From Bacteroidales bacterium (GTDB lineage: Bacteria; Bacteroidota; Bacteroidia; Bacteroidales; JAAYUG01), in assembly GCA_012517825.1 (NCBI GenBank), contig JAAYUG010000092.1:1-51672 (forward strand): a DNA stretch of 51,672 bases. Reading direction: 5' to 3'. This document shows, piece by piece, positions 8,602 to 17,198 of the stretch (position 1 is its first letter; each line of letters begins with the position of its first letter). The notes beneath the pieces were generated by a model. That model saw only the letters and a program-made list of their open reading frames with translations. It was not told the DNA's origin and ran no database searches. The position numbers and the translations under genes are program-made.

Positions 8602-9986
8602 AGTGCATGAAAATTTGGTTATTGATTCTTTTTACCTTGATGCCATGGCTTGCTGAAGCTCAGGATACGATTTCCGCATCCGATGGCAAAGCCATGAAAT
8701 TCTCTCTGAAAGAAGCACAGGACTATGCATTGCAAAATAGTCCTGCAGTGAAGAGTGCTTCCATTGACCTGGAATCGGCAAGGAAAAAAATCTGGGAAAC
8801 CACAGCCATTGGGCTTCCCCAGGTTACCGCAACCGGAAATTATCAATACATATTCAAGGTTCCGGAATTTTCATTTGGCGGATTTTACGATTATCGCCTC
8901 CTCCCCGATGGTACTCCGATCACAAAGGGCGATCTTCTGAGCACCTATCAGCCTGGACAGCCTGTAAAACTGGGCGTTCAACAGAATTTTACCTGGAACA
9001 TAACTGTGAACCAGTTGATTTTCAGCGGAGAATATATTGTAGGACTTCAGGCTTCGCGTACCTTCAAGGAACTCTCCGAACGCAACCTTCTGAAAACAAA
9101 AAACGAAACCAAAGAGGCTGTCGCCAAAGCCTATTATATGATACTGACCGGTGAGGAAAACCTTTCCATCCTCCGTCAAAGCCTTCAGCTGATCGATAAA
9201 ACCCTCAATGATGTTACAGCTATGTTTAAACAGGGCTTTGTGGAGGAAACCGACGTGGACCAGATAAAAATCAATAAACTGAACCTCGAAAATCTGGTCA
9301 ATTCAGTGACGGAACAGGTTCAGATAGCTTACAGGCTTCTTAAGTTCCAGATGGGCCTTGATGTCAATCAACCCATTGAACTGACCGACAAACTGGATGA
9401 GCTGATCGCACAGGGGAACTTCAAACTCTGGTCGCAGGATGAATTCGACGTACAGAAAAACATCGACATGAAAATCATGCAGACCAATGAGGCTCTTTCG
9501 ATGCTAAACCTGCAACGCGAAAAATCTAAGTTTCTTCCGTCTGTCAGCGCCTTTTACCAGCATCAGGAGCAATTGAAAAAACCCCAGTTCAATTTCACTA
9601 TACCCGACATTGCCGGTGTAGGCATCAGCTGGCCATTGTTTACCAGTGGCGGCAGAAATTCCAAAGTTGCCCAGGCCCGGCTTGCATTGGAAAAGACCAC
9701 CATCGGCAAAAATCAGGTACGCGACGGCCTTCTGATCGACTTCGAACAGTCCAGAAATACCTATAACAAAGCGCTTAATGATTATCTTACACTGAAAGAA
9801 AATCTGAACCTTTCAGATAAAATTTATCGTAAAACACTCCTTAAATACAGTCAGGGCATGGCTTCCGGCATGGAACTCACACAGGCCCAAAATCAGTTCC
9901 TTACAACGGAATCGAACTATTACAACGCCGTTCTCTCTCTCTTTAATGCCCAGGCAAAACTGGAAAAACTTCTTGAAACCAATTAA
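8598..9986 (+). CDS. TolC-family outer-membrane efflux channel
   Basis: 462 residues with a signal peptide (MKIWLLILFTLMPWLAEAQ after an MKC start) and two outer-membrane efflux protein (OEP) repeats, visible as long amphipathic helices such as FSLKEAQDYALQNSPAVKSA near residue 33 and MELTQAQNQFLTTESNYYNA near 420. In the family, three copies form a channel through the outer membrane and periplasm. The start overlaps the tetR stop by four bases, and the adaptor gene follows almost without a gap, so the channel, adaptor and RND pump form one tripartite export system. Confidence 0.93.
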   Translation: MKCMKIWLLILFTLMPWLAEAQDTISASDGKAMKFSLKEAQDYALQNSPAVKSASIDLESARKKIWETTAIGLPQVTATGNYQYIFKVPEFSFGGFYDYRLLPDGTPITKGDLLSTYQPGQPVKLGVQQNFTWNITVNQLIFSGEYIVGLQASRTFKELSERNLLKTKNETKEAVAKAYYMILTGEENLSILRQSLQLIDKTLNDVTAMFKQGFVEETDVDQIKINKLNLENLVNSVTEQVQIAYRLLKFQMGLDVNQPIELTDKLDELIAQGNFKLWSQDEFDVQKNIDMKIMQTNEALSMLNLQREKSKFLPSVSAFYQHQEQLKKPQFNFTIPDIAGVGISWPLFTSGGRNSKVAQARLALEKTTIGKNQVRDGLLIDFEQSRNTYNKALNDYLTLKENLNLSDKIYRKTLLKYSQGMASGMELTQAQNQFLTTESNYYNAVLSLFNAQAKLEKLLETN

Positions 9987-10014
9987 TATGAAAATCAATA
10001 AAATACAAACTATA

Positions 10015-11121
10015 ATGAAAACAAAAATTTTCATCGCTTTTTTGGCGCTTGCCATGGTGGCATGTTCGGGAAACAAACAGAGCCAGTTGAATAAACTGAA
10101 ACAGAAACAGGAAAAACTTACTCAACAGATTCAGAAGCTGGAAGCAGAGCTGAATCAACAAGCCGATACGGCGGTTACTATTCAGCCAAAGCTGGTCCGT
10201 ATTGCGGAAGTTCAACCAGTTTCTTTTAACCATTTCATTGAAGTACAGGGTAAACTCGATGGAGATGAAAATGTGGGTGTAGCAGCCCAGGCGCTCGGTA
10301 AAATAGTGGAAATTTATGTTCGGCAGGGCCAGAATGTTTCCACAGGTCAGTTGCTGGCCAAACTCGACGATGCAGTGCTTCAGCAGCAATTGAAGCAGAT
10401 GGAAACCAACTTGCAGATGGTGACTGAACTCTACGAAAAACAAAAAAGGCTCTGGGAACAGAACGTTGGCTCCGAGGTGCAGTATCTCCAGGCAAAAACC
10501 AACAAGGAATCGCTTGAAAAATCCATCGCTGCCCTCAAAGACCAGATTAAAATGATGGCTATTACTTCTCCTGTCAATGGAACCGTTGAAGATATATCCG
10601 TCAGAATCGGCCAGGTAGTCAGCCCGGGCGTTCCGCTCATTCGGGTTGTCAATTTCTCCAAACTCAAGGTCGTGGCCGATGTCTCTGAAACCTATTCCAG
10701 CAAAGTCAATCCGGGCGACAGGGCAAAGGTTTATTTCCCTGATCTGAAGACAGAAATAGAAACCAAAATTTCTTTTGTAAGCCGGTATATCAACCCGGTT
10801 AACCGCACCTTTACGGTTGAAGCATCGGTCGAAAAACCTATCCCTGGCCTTAAAGCCAATATGGTAGCTGTACTGAAAATCAACGACTATTCCAACCCGA
10901 AAGCGTTGGTTCTCTCGTCCAATCTCATTAACAAAGACCAAAACGGCAATTTTGTCTATGTTGTCGCTTCCAATTCTGCTCCGAAGGCCAGGAAAATCTA
11001 CATTCAAACCGGAGTGACTTATAACGGAATGATTGAAATTACCGGTGGAATTGAACCCGGAACAAAGGTCATCACTGTCGGATACCAGAATCTGCGCGAC
11101 GGAGATCCTGTTCAGTATTAA
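10015..11121 (+). CDS. RND efflux periplasmic adaptor (HlyD/MFP family), lipoprotein
   Basis: 368 residues from the ATG at 10015. The signal peptide MKTKIFIAFLALAMVACSGN ends in a VAC lipobox, so the adaptor is anchored by lipid. A coiled coil (LNKLKQKQEKLTQQIQKLEA) follows directly, then the barrel-sandwich/lipoyl halves (VQGKLDGDENVGVAAQALGK and ITSPVNGTVEDISVRIGQVV), the alpha hairpin between them, and the beta-barrel and membrane-proximal domains. Adaptors bridge the inner-membrane pump and TolC. In-frame starts at 9946 and 9988 are possible, but only 10015 places the lipobox correctly. It lies between its predicted partners in one operon. Confidence 0.92.
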   Translation: MKTKIFIAFLALAMVACSGNKQSQLNKLKQKQEKLTQQIQKLEAELNQQADTAVTIQPKLVRIAEVQPVSFNHFIEVQGKLDGDENVGVAAQALGKIVEIYVRQGQNVSTGQLLAKLDDAVLQQQLKQMETNLQMVTELYEKQKRLWEQNVGSEVQYLQAKTNKESLEKSIAALKDQIKMMAITSPVNGTVEDISVRIGQVVSPGVPLIRVVNFSKLKVVADVSETYSSKVNPGDRAKVYFPDLKTEIETKISFVSRYINPVNRTFTVEASVEKPIPGLKANMVAVLKINDYSNPKALVLSSNLINKDQNGNFVYVVASNSAPKARKIYIQTGVTYNGMIEITGGIEPGTKVITVGYQNLRDGDPVQY

Positions 11122-11149
11122 CAACCGATGAAGATTAAGCAAACAAGGT

Positions 11150-14100
11150 ATGGAAAAGAAATTTAAAGAATTTAAACCCACCAGCTGGGCAGTAGAAAAT
11201 ACTACCAGCTTATACGTGCTGGCTGTCTTTCTTGCCATTTTCGGCATCATCAGTTATACCAGCATCCCGAAAGAACAAATACCCGAAATCGTCATTCCCA
11301 CTATTCTCGTAAACACTGTTTATCCGGGTACCTCTCCCTCTGATATTGAAAACCTGGTCACAAAACCCATTGAGAAAAACCTGAAATCAATCAACGGGGT
11401 CAAAAAAATTATCAGTAACTCCCTTCAGGATTTTTCTTCCATTGTCGTGGAATTTCGCACGGGAATTGATGTTACAGAAGCAAAACAGCGGGTAAAGGAT
11501 GCCGTTGACAAAACCCGGAACCAGGGAGAATTACCGAACGACCTTCCTCAGCCCCCTTCGGTCAACGAAATTGACTTCTCCGAAATTCCCATCATGTATA
11601 TCAATATCAGCGGCGATTATGATCTGAACCAGCTCAAAAAATACGCCGATATGGTGAAAGACCGCGTAGAATCGTTCCCGGAAATTACGCGTTGCGATAT
11701 TGTGGGTGCCCTCGACCGGGAAATCCATATCGATGTTGATATGTACAAAATGCAGGCAGCCAGTGTAACCTTTTCTGATATTGAACGGGCTGTAGCTGCA
11801 GAAAACCGGACTGTTTCAGGAGGAACCATGACCCTTGACGGAATGCGGAGAAGCATCCGCGTAGTGGGAGAGTTCCCTGATCTGGAAACCATAAAAAACG
11901 TAATGATCTCCTCTTCCAGCGGAGCCCTTGTCAAACTGAGCGACATTGCTGATATTAAAGACTCTTTTAAGGAACAGGAAAGCTTTGCCCGCCTGAACAA
12001 CAAGAACGTAATTACCGTCAATGTTATCAAGAAAAGCGGCCAGAACCTCCTGAATGCCTCCGATAAAATCAAGGCAGCTCTCGAAGAACTGAAAACCACT
12101 GCCTTCCCCAACGACCTTAACGTGGTCATCACCGGGGAAATGTCCCGTTATACACGCTCTACCCTTGCTGACCTCAATAACACCATTATCATCGGATTCA
12201 TTCTGGTTACAATTGTGCTGATGTTTTTCATGGGCCTGACCAATGCTATTTTCGTCGGCCTTTCCATTCCTCTCGCCATGGCCCTTTCCTACATAGTTCT
12301 TCCTTCCATCGGATTTACCATGAACATGCTGGTGATGTTCTCTTTCATCTTTGCCCTGGGTATTATTGTCGACGATGCCATAGTGGTGATTGAAAATACC
12401 CACCGGATTTTTAAAAAATCAGGAATGGATATTAAGACCTCCGCCAAATTTGCAGCAGGAGAAGTCTTTGTGCCGATTCTCTCAGGTACACTCACCACCC
12501 TGGCTCCTTTCTTCCCTCTTGCATTCTGGCCAGGGGTCGTTGGAAAGTTCATGTACTTCATCCCGGTCACTGTTATCATTGCCCTTTTTGCTTCCCTCAT
12601 CGTTGCCTATATCCTCAATCCTGTATTTGCTGTCACCTTTATGAAACGTGAAGATGACGAAGCCATCACAGCACACCGGAAAAACCCTTTCCGCATAGGT
12701 GGCATCATCGCCGCTGTAGCAGGAATTTTTTACATTTTCGCAGCTTCAGGAAAGATCAGCTTCGGAATACCCAATTTCATTCTTTTCGCCAGCCTGGTTT
12801 ACATTCTGCATAATACCTATGGATATAAAATCCTGCTTCGGTTTCAGAAAACCATCATTCCCAAAACCCTTGATAATTATGAACGTTTACTGCGCTGGAC
12901 CCTTGTGGGAAAAAGGCCCTATTACCTCGTAACTGCCCTCGCCTTCCTGCTGATCACATCCTTTATGATCACTGCCGTCCGGAAACCAAAGGTCGTTTTC
13001 TTCCCTGAAAACCAGCCAAACAGCATTTATGCCTATATCAAACTTCCGGTTGGAACAGATGTAAAATATACCGATTCCATCGCCCGTATCGCCGAGGAAC
13101 GGGTGTTGAAGACCCTCGGCCCCGATAACCCGCTTGTTGAGTCGGTGGTCACAAACGTGGCTCTCGGTGCTTCCGAGTCTTTTTTCGACAGCGGCACCAA
13201 AACATCCAACAAAGCAAAAATAACGGTGAACTTTGTTGAATATGCCCAGCGTAAAGGGGCGAAAACAGGACCTTATCTTGAAAAAATAAGAGAAGCTCTG
13301 AAAGATATACCCGGAGCTACAATTACCGTAACAAAAAATCAGATGGGACCTCCTACCGGCAAACCTATCAATGTGGAAATTAAGGGAGATGACCTCGACG
13401 ACCTCATCTATACTGCCAACCGGTTTATTCAGTATGTCGACTCCCTTAAAATCCCCGGTATTGAACAATTGAAAACCGATTTTGAAAGCAGTAAACCGGA
13501 GCTGATTGTCGAAGTTGACCGTCAGAGGGCTAACCATGAAGGAATTACTTCCGGTCAGATTGGCATGGAACTTCGTACCGCAATTCAGGGAAAAGAAATT
13601 TCCAAGTTCCGCGATCAGGAAGACCAATATCCGATCGTTCTTCGCTATAACGACTATGTGCGAGAAAATATCGACCGTCTGATGAACCTCAAAATCACAT
13701 ACCGCGATATGACCACAGGCCTCCTGCGTCAGATTCCTCTTTCCTCTGTAGCTACAATTAAATACCAGAATACATACGGAGGCATTAACAGACAAAACGT
13801 ACAACGTATCATTACGGTCTATTCGAACGTGCTTTCCGGATATACCCCTGTCGAAATCAACGCCCGGCTGAAGGAGGTTATTAAAAGCCTCCCTGCACCC
13901 GAGGGCGTTACAATTGATATTACCGGGGAACGCGAAGACCAGCTCGAAGCTATGCAGTTCCTGAGCAAAGCACTCCTGATCTCCCTTGCCCTCGTTTTCT
14001 TCATTCTTATTACCCAGTTCAACTCAATAGGAAAAACAATTATCATCCTTCTTGAAGTACTGTTTAGCATTATCGGGGTTCTTCTGGGCTTCGACATCTT

Positions 14101-14569
14101 CAACATGACTTTCTCGATTATTATGACCGGTATGGGCATTGTGGCTCTGGCCGGCATTGTTGTACGAAACGGGATCCTGCTCGTTGAATTTACTGACGTG
14201 CTCCAGGAACGCGGTATGGAAATGAAAGAAGCTGTTGTTGAGGCCGGAAAAACAAGAATTACTCCTGTACTTCTTACAGCTACATCTGCCATCCTCGGTC
14301 TTATTCCTCTGGCCATCGGTCTGAATATCGATTTCGGCTCCCTGTTTGCCCGTCTCAATCCCCATATCCATCTTGGCGGCGACAGCGTTGCCTTCTTTGG
14401 ACCCCTGGCCTGGACCATCGTATTCGGTCTTGCTTTCGCTACCTTCCTCACACTCATCTTCATTCCCGTTATGTACTATATCCTGTATCATGGCGGCGCA
14501 GCAATTAAAAGAAGGTTCAATGCAGCCTTCCGGCCTGAAAAGAATGTCGATCTCGAACAACTTTATTAA
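11150..14569 (+). CDS. RND-superfamily efflux pump inner-membrane permease (AcrB-like)
   Basis: 1139 residues, the expected size for an RND transporter with twelve membrane helices and two large periplasmic loops. After the first helix (near residue 20) comes the family signature IPEIVIPTILVNTVYPGTSP. The TM4 proton-relay pair is present in GIIVDDAIVVIEN (residues about 403-415). The second half repeats the fold, with TM10-12 near 930-1110. It should expel hydrophobic compounds or drugs using the proton gradient through the adjoining adaptor and TolC channel. It is the last gene of the tetR-tolC-hlyD-RND operon and is followed by a strong terminator. The substrate cannot be predicted. Confidence 0.94.
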   Translation: MEKKFKEFKPTSWAVENTTSLYVLAVFLAIFGIISYTSIPKEQIPEIVIPTILVNTVYPGTSPSDIENLVTKPIEKNLKSINGVKKIISNSLQDFSSIVVEFRTGIDVTEAKQRVKDAVDKTRNQGELPNDLPQPPSVNEIDFSEIPIMYINISGDYDLNQLKKYADMVKDRVESFPEITRCDIVGALDREIHIDVDMYKMQAASVTFSDIERAVAAENRTVSGGTMTLDGMRRSIRVVGEFPDLETIKNVMISSSSGALVKLSDIADIKDSFKEQESFARLNNKNVITVNVIKKSGQNLLNASDKIKAALEELKTTAFPNDLNVVITGEMSRYTRSTLADLNNTIIIGFILVTIVLMFFMGLTNAIFVGLSIPLAMALSYIVLPSIGFTMNMLVMFSFIFALGIIVDDAIVVIENTHRIFKKSGMDIKTSAKFAAGEVFVPILSGTLTTLAPFFPLAFWPGVVGKFMYFIPVTVIIALFASLIVAYILNPVFAVTFMKREDDEAITAHRKNPFRIGGIIAAVAGIFYIFAASGKISFGIPNFILFASLVYILHNTYGYKILLRFQKTIIPKTLDNYERLLRWTLVGKRPYYLVTALAFLLITSFMITAVRKPKVVFFPENQPNSIYAYIKLPVGTDVKYTDSIARIAEERVLKTLGPDNPLVESVVTNVALGASESFFDSGTKTSNKAKITVNFVEYAQRKGAKTGPYLEKIREALKDIPGATITVTKNQMGPPTGKPINVEIKGDDLDDLIYTANRFIQYVDSLKIPGIEQLKTDFESSKPELIVEVDRQRANHEGITSGQIGMELRTAIQGKEISKFRDQEDQYPIVLRYNDYVRENIDRLMNLKITYRDMTTGLLRQIPLSSVATIKYQNTYGGINRQNVQRIITVYSNVLSGYTPVEINARLKEVIKSLPAPEGVTIDITGEREDQLEAMQFLSKALLISLALVFFILITQFNSIGKTIIILLEVLFSIIGVLLGFDIFNMTFSIIMTGMGIVALAGIVVRNGILLVEFTDVLQERGMEMKEAVVEAGKTRITPVLLTATSAILGLIPLAIGLNIDFGSLFARLNPHIHLGGDSVAFFGPLAWTIVFGLAFATFLTLIFIPVMYYILYHGGAAIKRRFNAAFRPEKNVDLEQLY

Positions 14570-14594
14570 AATGTAAATTCAAACCTTCATATTT

Positions 14595-14636
14595 TTCAGG
14601 CGGTTCGCATATTCTGTGAATCGCCTGAATTATTTG
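14595..14636 (+). terminator. Hairpin terminator after the RND efflux operon
   Basis: A 12-bp stem, TTCAGGCGGTTC (14595-14606) with GAATCGCCTGAA (14618-14629), has one wobble pair and an 11-base loop, and is followed by TTATTT. It separates the efflux operon from the patatin gene. Confidence 0.75.
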
Positions 14637-14673
14637 ATAGAATTGCACGGCTTACTTTTACTAATTTTAGCAC

Positions 14674-16923
14674 ATGCATCTACGCTCTAAGATATGGTTC
14701 CTGAGTTTGATACTCTGCCTGCAGGCCTTCGGCCTGAAAGCACAGAATTCTCCGAACCGTCCGCGGGTTGGCCTGGTATTGAGCGGCGGCGCTGCCAAAG
14801 GACTTGCACATATTGGAGTTCTCAAAGTTCTCGAAGAAGCAGGAATTCCCATTGATATGGTAGCCGGTACCAGTATGGGCAGTATTGTGGGCGGACTCTA
14901 TGCACTGGGCTATTCCGCCGATTCCCTTGAAAAAATAGCCCTTTCTCAAAACTGGGCTGCCCTGCTCCTTGACGAAGTATCCCGGGACAATTACTCCAAT
15001 GATGAAAAAGACGAATTCGACAAATACATGGTCTCTTTTCCCGTAAAAGATCTTCGACCCCGCTTGCCGGGCGGACTAAAAACCGGACAGAATATTTCCC
15101 TGTTCCTGAACCGGCTCACCCTTCCTGCCTATTCCGTTTCCGATTTTAACCAATTGCCGCGACCCTTCCTCTGTATTGCCGCCGACATTGTCACCGGCGA
15201 TGAAGTAGTGCTCCGAAAAGGAAACCTCGCCCAGGCCCTGCGGGCAAGCATGGCAATTCCCTCGGTCTTTACACCCGTGCAAATCGATAACCACCTGCTC
15301 GTCGACGGTGGTATCGTTAACAACTTCCCTGCAGACCACCTGAAGGAAATGGGTGCCGATATTATCATCGGAGTTAATCTTGGCTTTCGCCTTCATTCAG
15401 AAAATGAACTGAATTCCCTCTCTTCCATACTGGAACAGTCAGTATTTTTCAGGGCCGCTGAACGCAACAAGCAGAATCAAAAACTGGTTGATATTCTTAT
15501 TCAGCCTGATGTCTATAAGAATTTTACTGCCGCCAGCTTTAATGAAGCAGCCAAACTGATTGCCGAAGGCGAACGCGCGGCCCGTGCTGTATGGCCCCAA
15601 TTGAAAGCACTGGCCGACAGCCTTGCAAAATACCAGCCATCCTCCCCTCCTTCCCTCCCACCAACGCCTGAATTCTTAGATATTACCAGCATTAATATAA
15701 ACGGCCTGAAAAATGTTTCCAAAAGCTTTGTACTTAACAAAATAAAATTTGACGTTCCTGGTTATTACAGTATTCAGGAAATTGAAAACGCCGTAGAACT
15801 GCTTTACGGTACACGATTCTTCAGCAAGGTTGAATATGCCCTTGTGCAAAACCCTGATTCCGGCGTCAACCTGATCTTTGATCTGGATGAAATCGATTAC
15901 GATCTCCTTCGGGTTGGCGGAAAATATGACTCGGAATACAAAGCCACTTTATTGGTTAATACAACATTCCGAAATCTTTTTCTGAAGGGTTCTCGGCTAA
16001 CCCTGGATTTTCGCCTGGGAGATCTTTCCCGCATAAAAGCCGCTTATACCATCCACTCCGCACTTCATACGGCACGAAGAGAGCAATGGATCAATGCTCC
16101 CTGGCTTCTCGCTGTCTTCCCTGATGTCACCTTGTCAACAGAATTCAGCCGCTATAATTATTATACCTATTCCGGCAATATCAAATCCGCTCTCTATAAC
16201 ATTTCAAAAACTAACCTTCAGCTGAAATCAACCAATAATTTCAGCAATTCTGTTTCACTTAGTTCCGACCTGTCTCTTGATTATTCTGCTACCGACGCAA
16301 AGTTCGTTACCTATAACCTGAGCGAGTCATATTCTCATCTCTTTGCCAGCCTGGGAACAACTTTGCTTGTCGATACCCGCGATTCGTATTTTGTGCCTAA
16401 CCGAGGATTATATACCTTTCTCCGTGCTGAAGCCATTCAGGATATCTCTTCCGGGAAAAATGATATTGAAGATATCGTTCGCCTTATTGGAAAATGGAGC
16501 ATTTCCCTCCCCCTTGTGAGAAATAAACTGGTCCTTTCTCCGCAGACAATGATCGGATATAATTTTAAGCCGGTCTCTGTTCCTGATTACAGCCTGTATA
16601 TAGGCGGTAACAGCATTCACCCTGTAAATGAAGGTTCTTTCCCTTTCCCTGGCATAGAATATTTCGAAAGGTCAGGCCAGGCTGTCTTTGTTCAGAATGT
16701 GCAGTTTCAGTTTCAGATGTTTCAGAATCATTATATTATCGCCCAGGGAAATATGGGTAGTGCGCAGGAATCAATATATAATCTCCTGGTGAACCGCCCG
16801 TTTTACGGTGTCTGTCTTTCTTACTGCTATAACAGCGTAGTTGGTCCTCTTATTATTTCAGTCCATTCCAGTGAAATCCATCCGGCTCCCGGATTTTTCC
16901 TGAGCTTTGGATACAGACTTTGA
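14674..16923 (+). CDS. Patatin-like phospholipase fused to POTRA and outer-membrane barrel (PlpD/type Vd-like)
   Basis: 749 residues with a signal peptide (MHLRSKIWFLSLILCLQAFG). The patatin domain (about 28-310) has the oxyanion loop GLVLSGGAAKGLAHIG, the nucleophile motif GTSMG near residue 65 and the catalytic DGG near 210, so the Ser-Asp dyad looks intact. A POTRA-like segment starts near 337 (ITSININGLKNVSKSFVLNK), and a 16-strand-type surface-antigen barrel fills 420-749, ending in a C-terminal FGYRL. The architecture matches the type Vd autotransporter PlpD, in which the barrel carries the lipase to the cell surface. Bacteroidota have many such proteins, and whether the passenger faces out is not settled. 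It is a single gene, convergent with hemW. Confidence 0.9.
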   Translation: MHLRSKIWFLSLILCLQAFGLKAQNSPNRPRVGLVLSGGAAKGLAHIGVLKVLEEAGIPIDMVAGTSMGSIVGGLYALGYSADSLEKIALSQNWAALLLDEVSRDNYSNDEKDEFDKYMVSFPVKDLRPRLPGGLKTGQNISLFLNRLTLPAYSVSDFNQLPRPFLCIAADIVTGDEVVLRKGNLAQALRASMAIPSVFTPVQIDNHLLVDGGIVNNFPADHLKEMGADIIIGVNLGFRLHSENELNSLSSILEQSVFFRAAERNKQNQKLVDILIQPDVYKNFTAASFNEAAKLIAEGERAARAVWPQLKALADSLAKYQPSSPPSLPPTPEFLDITSININGLKNVSKSFVLNKIKFDVPGYYSIQEIENAVELLYGTRFFSKVEYALVQNPDSGVNLIFDLDEIDYDLLRVGGKYDSEYKATLLVNTTFRNLFLKGSRLTLDFRLGDLSRIKAAYTIHSALHTARREQWINAPWLLAVFPDVTLSTEFSRYNYYTYSGNIKSALYNISKTNLQLKSTNNFSNSVSLSSDLSLDYSATDAKFVTYNLSESYSHLFASLGTTLLVDTRDSYFVPNRGLYTFLRAEAIQDISSGKNDIEDIVRLIGKWSISLPLVRNKLVLSPQTMIGYNFKPVSVPDYSLYIGGNSIHPVNEGSFPFPGIEYFERSGQAVFVQNVQFQFQMFQNHYIIAQGNMGSAQESIYNLLVNRPFYGVCLSYCYNSVVGPLIISVHSSEIHPAPGFFLSFGYRL

Positions 16924-17026
16924 TCCGCAAGGGCCGCTTCCTCTGCGTTTCAGCGGGGTTGACCCGGATGCTTTCACAATAACCCACCCACTGCACAATA
17001 GTTCGCTTGCTTTCCTGATGCGCAAC
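16924..17026 (+). repeat. Dispersed intergenic repeat, copy A
   Basis: The block 16944-16969 matches 38472-38497 at 23 of 26 positions. After a spacer of 21 bases here and 22 there, 16991-17026 matches 38520-38555 at 25 of 36 positions. The second block folds as an imperfect hairpin around TTCGCTTGCTTTC. The element starts right after the patatin stop codon. It may be a decayed REP/MITE-like element; no open frame is shared by the copies. Confidence 0.65.
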
Positions 17027-17067
17027 AGGGGCTTATCGTATTCAAAAAATCTCAGGAAATAGAACGA

Positions 17068-17123
17068 GATAAGTCAATAGAAACACAAAAAACATTTCAA
17101 CAACTTGTTTCTATTGACTTATC
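17068..17123. repeat. Perfect 18-bp inverted repeat (hairpin 1)
   Basis: GATAAGTCAATAGAAACA (17068-17085) is the exact reverse complement of 17106-17123, with a 20-base loop. It lies between convergent genes. No run of T follows it closely on either strand, so it is not a classic terminator. Confidence 0.8.
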
Positions 17124-17134
17124 GAGGTAATCCC

Positions 17135-17166
17135 GACTGATAAAATCTGATTAGATTTTGTTAGTC
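17135..17166. repeat. 13-bp hairpin 2 with two wobble pairs
   Basis: 17135-17147 pairs with 17154-17166 around the loop TGATTA; 11 Watson-Crick and two G-T pairs on the plus-strand RNA. It is the second of three consecutive hairpins. Confidence 0.6.
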
Positions 17167-17167
17167 G

Positions 17168-17198
17168 ATTCATCAATTGAGTTTTTCAATTGACGAAT
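17168..17198. repeat. 13-bp hairpin 3 overlapping the hemW stop codon
   Basis: ATTCATCAATTGA (17168-17180) pairs with TCAATTGACGAAT (17186-17198), one wobble, 5-base loop. The hemW stop codon (17173-17175 on the minus strand) lies inside the distal arm, so the last hemW codons are part of the stem. Confidence 0.65.

Noticed and set aside
9943-11250. 435-codon minus-strand frame antisense to the efflux adaptor
   Set aside because: It is wholly opposite a gene with full HlyD-type domains, has no family motif, and arises from the C-rich codon use of the plus strand.
12887-13804. 305-codon minus-strand frame opposite the RND pump
   Set aside because: Shadow of a well supported transporter gene; rich in unusual residues and without any recognisable domain.
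17068-17198. Consecutive hairpins considered as a CRISPR array or attachment site
   Set aside because: The stems differ from one another, there is no regular spacer, and no cas gene or integrase is in the window.
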